From JAENVT01 sp040005915 (GTDB lineage: Bacteria; Actinomycetota; Acidimicrobiia; Acidimicrobiales; Ilumatobacteraceae), in NCBI GenBank assembly GCA_040005915.1, contig JBDTYA010000043.1:1-16735 (forward strand): a DNA stretch of 16,735 nt. The letters are read 5' to 3'. This document shows positions 15,361-16,735 of the stretch, piece by piece (position 1 is the first letter of the stretch; each line of letters starts with the position of its first letter). The position numbers were made by a program, and so were the translations under genes. Under the pieces are notes generated by a model, which saw only the letters and a program-made list of their open reading frames with translations, ran no database searches and was not told the origin of the DNA.

Positions 15361-16124
15361 TTCAGCACGCCGATCTCTTCGAGCATGTCGACGACCGCCG
15401 ACGCTGCGTCGGGACCGTTGCCCAAGATGACCGTCGCGCTGACCTGTTCTTGCGCAGGCATCAGCGTGATCAGCTTCTGGCCGCCGGGCTCACCGGTTGG
15501 CGCGACCTGGGCGACGGCAACCTTCTTCGAGGCCAGCCGACCCTTCAGTGTCGGGTAGCGAGGCAGGTTGATGCCCTCTTTGACCCCGAGCACCGCAGGC
15601 ATCGGTACCTCGTAGACCTCGACGCCGACATCGGCTTCGCGGCGGGCCATCAGCGCACCCTCCTGCACGTCGATGCCCTTGATGCCGTTGACGATCGGCC
15701 GGCCGAGCGCGTGGGCGACGCGCACCCCTACCTGAAAGCCGCCGGAATCCGCCGACTCGTTGCCGAACAGGATGAGATCGAAAGGTCCGTCGGTGGACTC
15801 GATGTCGACGATGGCTGTGGAGATCGCTGACGCGGTGCGCTGCGGGTCCCAGTCGCCACCCGTGATCGGCAGCAGCACTGCGTTGGCCACACCGAGACTT
15901 GCGGCGTAGCGCAACTGCTCGTCGGCCTCGGCCGGCCCGAGGGTCAACACGGTCGCCTCGCCGCCGTGCTTCTCGATCAGTTGCACGGCTTCCTCCACCG
16001 CGCATTCCTCGTGCGGGCTCATGGTGAACCCGAGGAACGCTGTATCGATCGCCTGACCGTCGGCGGTGATGTTGATGCGCGCCCCCGGTGCGGGGACGCG
16101 CTTCACGCAGACGAGGATCCTCAT
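15357..16124 (-). CDS. etfB: Electron transfer flavoprotein beta subunit
   Basis: AMP-binding subunit of ETF, 255 residues, normal length. It begins MRILVCVKRVPAPG, has the N-terminal SPHEECAVEEAVQL helix, FGNESADSGGFQVG near the nucleotide site and the ETF-beta signature VKEGINLPRYPTLKGRLASKK. The ATG at 16124 overlaps the stop of the upstream dehydrogenase (ATGA), and its own stop overlaps etfA. Order dehydrogenase-etfB-etfA implies one message. Whether this ETF is an ordinary electron carrier or a bifurcating type cannot be settled by eye; the lack of a bifurcating partner gene in view favours the ordinary type. Confidence 0.94.
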   Translation of the reverse strand: MRILVCVKRVPAPGARINITADGQAIDTAFLGFTMSPHEECAVEEAVQLIEKHGGEATVLTLGPAEADEQLRYAASLGVANAVLLPITGGDWDPQRTASAISTAIVDIESTDGPFDLILFGNESADSGGFQVGVRVAHALGRPIVNGIKGIDVQEGALMARREADVGVEVYEVPMPAVLGVKEGINLPRYPTLKGRLASKKVAVAQVAPTGEPGGQKLITLMPAQEQVSATVILGNGPDAASAVVDMLEEIGVLK

Positions 16125-16735
16125 GACTTCATTCGTTTGTCGTCGGGATCGAACAGCGGCGTCGCACCGGCGCGCTCGACGGTGACCGGGTAGAGCTCGT
16201 TCATGTACATCACCTGCAACTTGGCGCCCTCGACGGCGTGCTCCGGCGGGAGGTAGGCCAGCAACAGGTACTTACCGACCGAGGGGCCGGCACCGGCGGT
16301 GGTGACCCGCGAAACGCGGCCCTTGGCATCGAGGATCCGCTCGCCATCGAGTGTCAGGATCGGCTCGTTGCCACCCGTCGGGAAGCGGTCGTAACCGTCG
16401 GCGCACTTCTGCGAGTCCATCGACAGCGTGCACATGATCGCCGCCGGCGCTTCCTCGCGCGCCTTCATGTACGACTCCTTGCCCATGAAGTCGGCGGACT
16501 TCACCTTGGGCCGGGCAAGGCCTGCCTCGACTGGGTTGTACTCGCTCTCGAGCTCGGCGGCCATCAGGCGGTAGCCCTTCTCGATGCGGCCCGTCACTGC
16601 GTAGACGCCGATGCCGACGGGGATGATGTCGAACTCCTTGCCGGCTTCGGCAACGGTGTCCCACAGCCGCAGGCCGTGCTCCATGTTGGTGTAGATCTCC
16701 CAGCCGTTCTCGCCGACGTACGAGATGCGGAACAT
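16121..16735 (-). CDS. GcvT-domain protein, C-terminal part of a probable third dimethylglycine/sarcosine dehydrogenase-like enzyme (5' end outside window)
   Basis: The frame is open to the window edge, so 204 residues are the C-terminal portion only; the Met at 16735 is within a conserved core strand (RISYVGENGWEIY) and not a start. The sequence follows the GcvT folate-domain layout: YVGENGWE, GIGVYAVTGRIEKGYRLMAAELESEYNPVEAGL, FMGKESY, then the C-terminal barrel with VGKYLLLAYLP and VYPV-type strand LYPVTVERAG. The same landmarks (YVGELGWELH, RxEKGY, PxEAGL, terminal xxKS) occur in both tandem dehydrogenases of this window, and this protein also ends FDPDDKRMKS. It is more diverged from them than they are from each other. 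It could be a full FAD-GcvT dehydrogenase or a stand-alone aminomethyltransferase; the 5' part is needed to tell. Confidence 0.8.
   Translation of the reverse strand: MFRISYVGENGWEIYTNMEHGLRLWDTVAEAGKEFDIIPVGIGVYAVTGRIEKGYRLMAAELESEYNPVEAGLARPKVKSADFMGKESYMKAREEAPAAIMCTLSMDSQKCADGYDRFPTGGNEPILTLDGERILDAKGRVSRVTTAGAGPSVGKYLLLAYLPPEHAVEGAKLQVMYMNELYPVTVERAGATPLFDPDDKRMKS

Noticed and set aside
1..16735. Mobile elements, CRISPR arrays or prophage
   Set aside because: No transposase, integrase, direct-repeat array or phage structural gene was seen on either strand.

Overview
The window is high-GC, densely coded DNA. Its genes are joined by 4-base ATGA or GTGA overlaps, one gene probably starts leaderless, and long spurious ORFs lie opposite the real genes. 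Gene content and protein style point to an actinobacterium, most likely of the Acidimicrobiia/Ilumatobacter type. That placement rests on sequence feel, not on a marker gene. I see no tRNA, rRNA, CRISPR array, transposase or phage gene.

The main theme is uptake and oxidation of choline or glycine-betaine-type methylamines. Positions 1-1254 (+) hold the C-terminal part of a choline dehydrogenase (betA). Converging on it, 5414-1280 (-) is an ABC importer of the ProV/ProW/ProX (OpuA) type: ATPase, a permease made of two fused transmembrane units, and a lipoprotein binding protein. Divergent from the importer across only 32 bp runs 5447-11582 (+). It encodes two tandem 816-residue FAD dehydrogenases with folate-binding GcvT halves (dimethylglycine/sarcosine dehydrogenase family), then a choline-kinase-like phosphotransferase, then a small ABM-like protein.

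Between the convergent ends at 11582 and 11687 lie a run of C tracts (G-quadruplex-prone on the minus strand) and a 20-bp, 95%-perfect inverted repeat. Next come a YcaD-like MFS transporter (12967-11687, -) and, divergent from it, a saccharopine dehydrogenase/lysine 6-dehydrogenase-like oxidoreductase (13009-14115, +). After a 306-bp gap without a convincing gene, a minus-strand operon runs in from beyond the right edge: the C-terminus of a third GcvT-type dehydrogenase, then etfB and etfA.

A working model, by inference: the ABC importer brings in betaine or choline; BetA starts choline oxidation; the GcvT-fused flavoenzymes remove N-methyl groups, passing one-carbon units to tetrahydrofolate and electrons to the ETF encoded in the same region. 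The enzyme for the first demethylation of glycine betaine is not in the window. The third dehydrogenase and betA continue beyond the edges.
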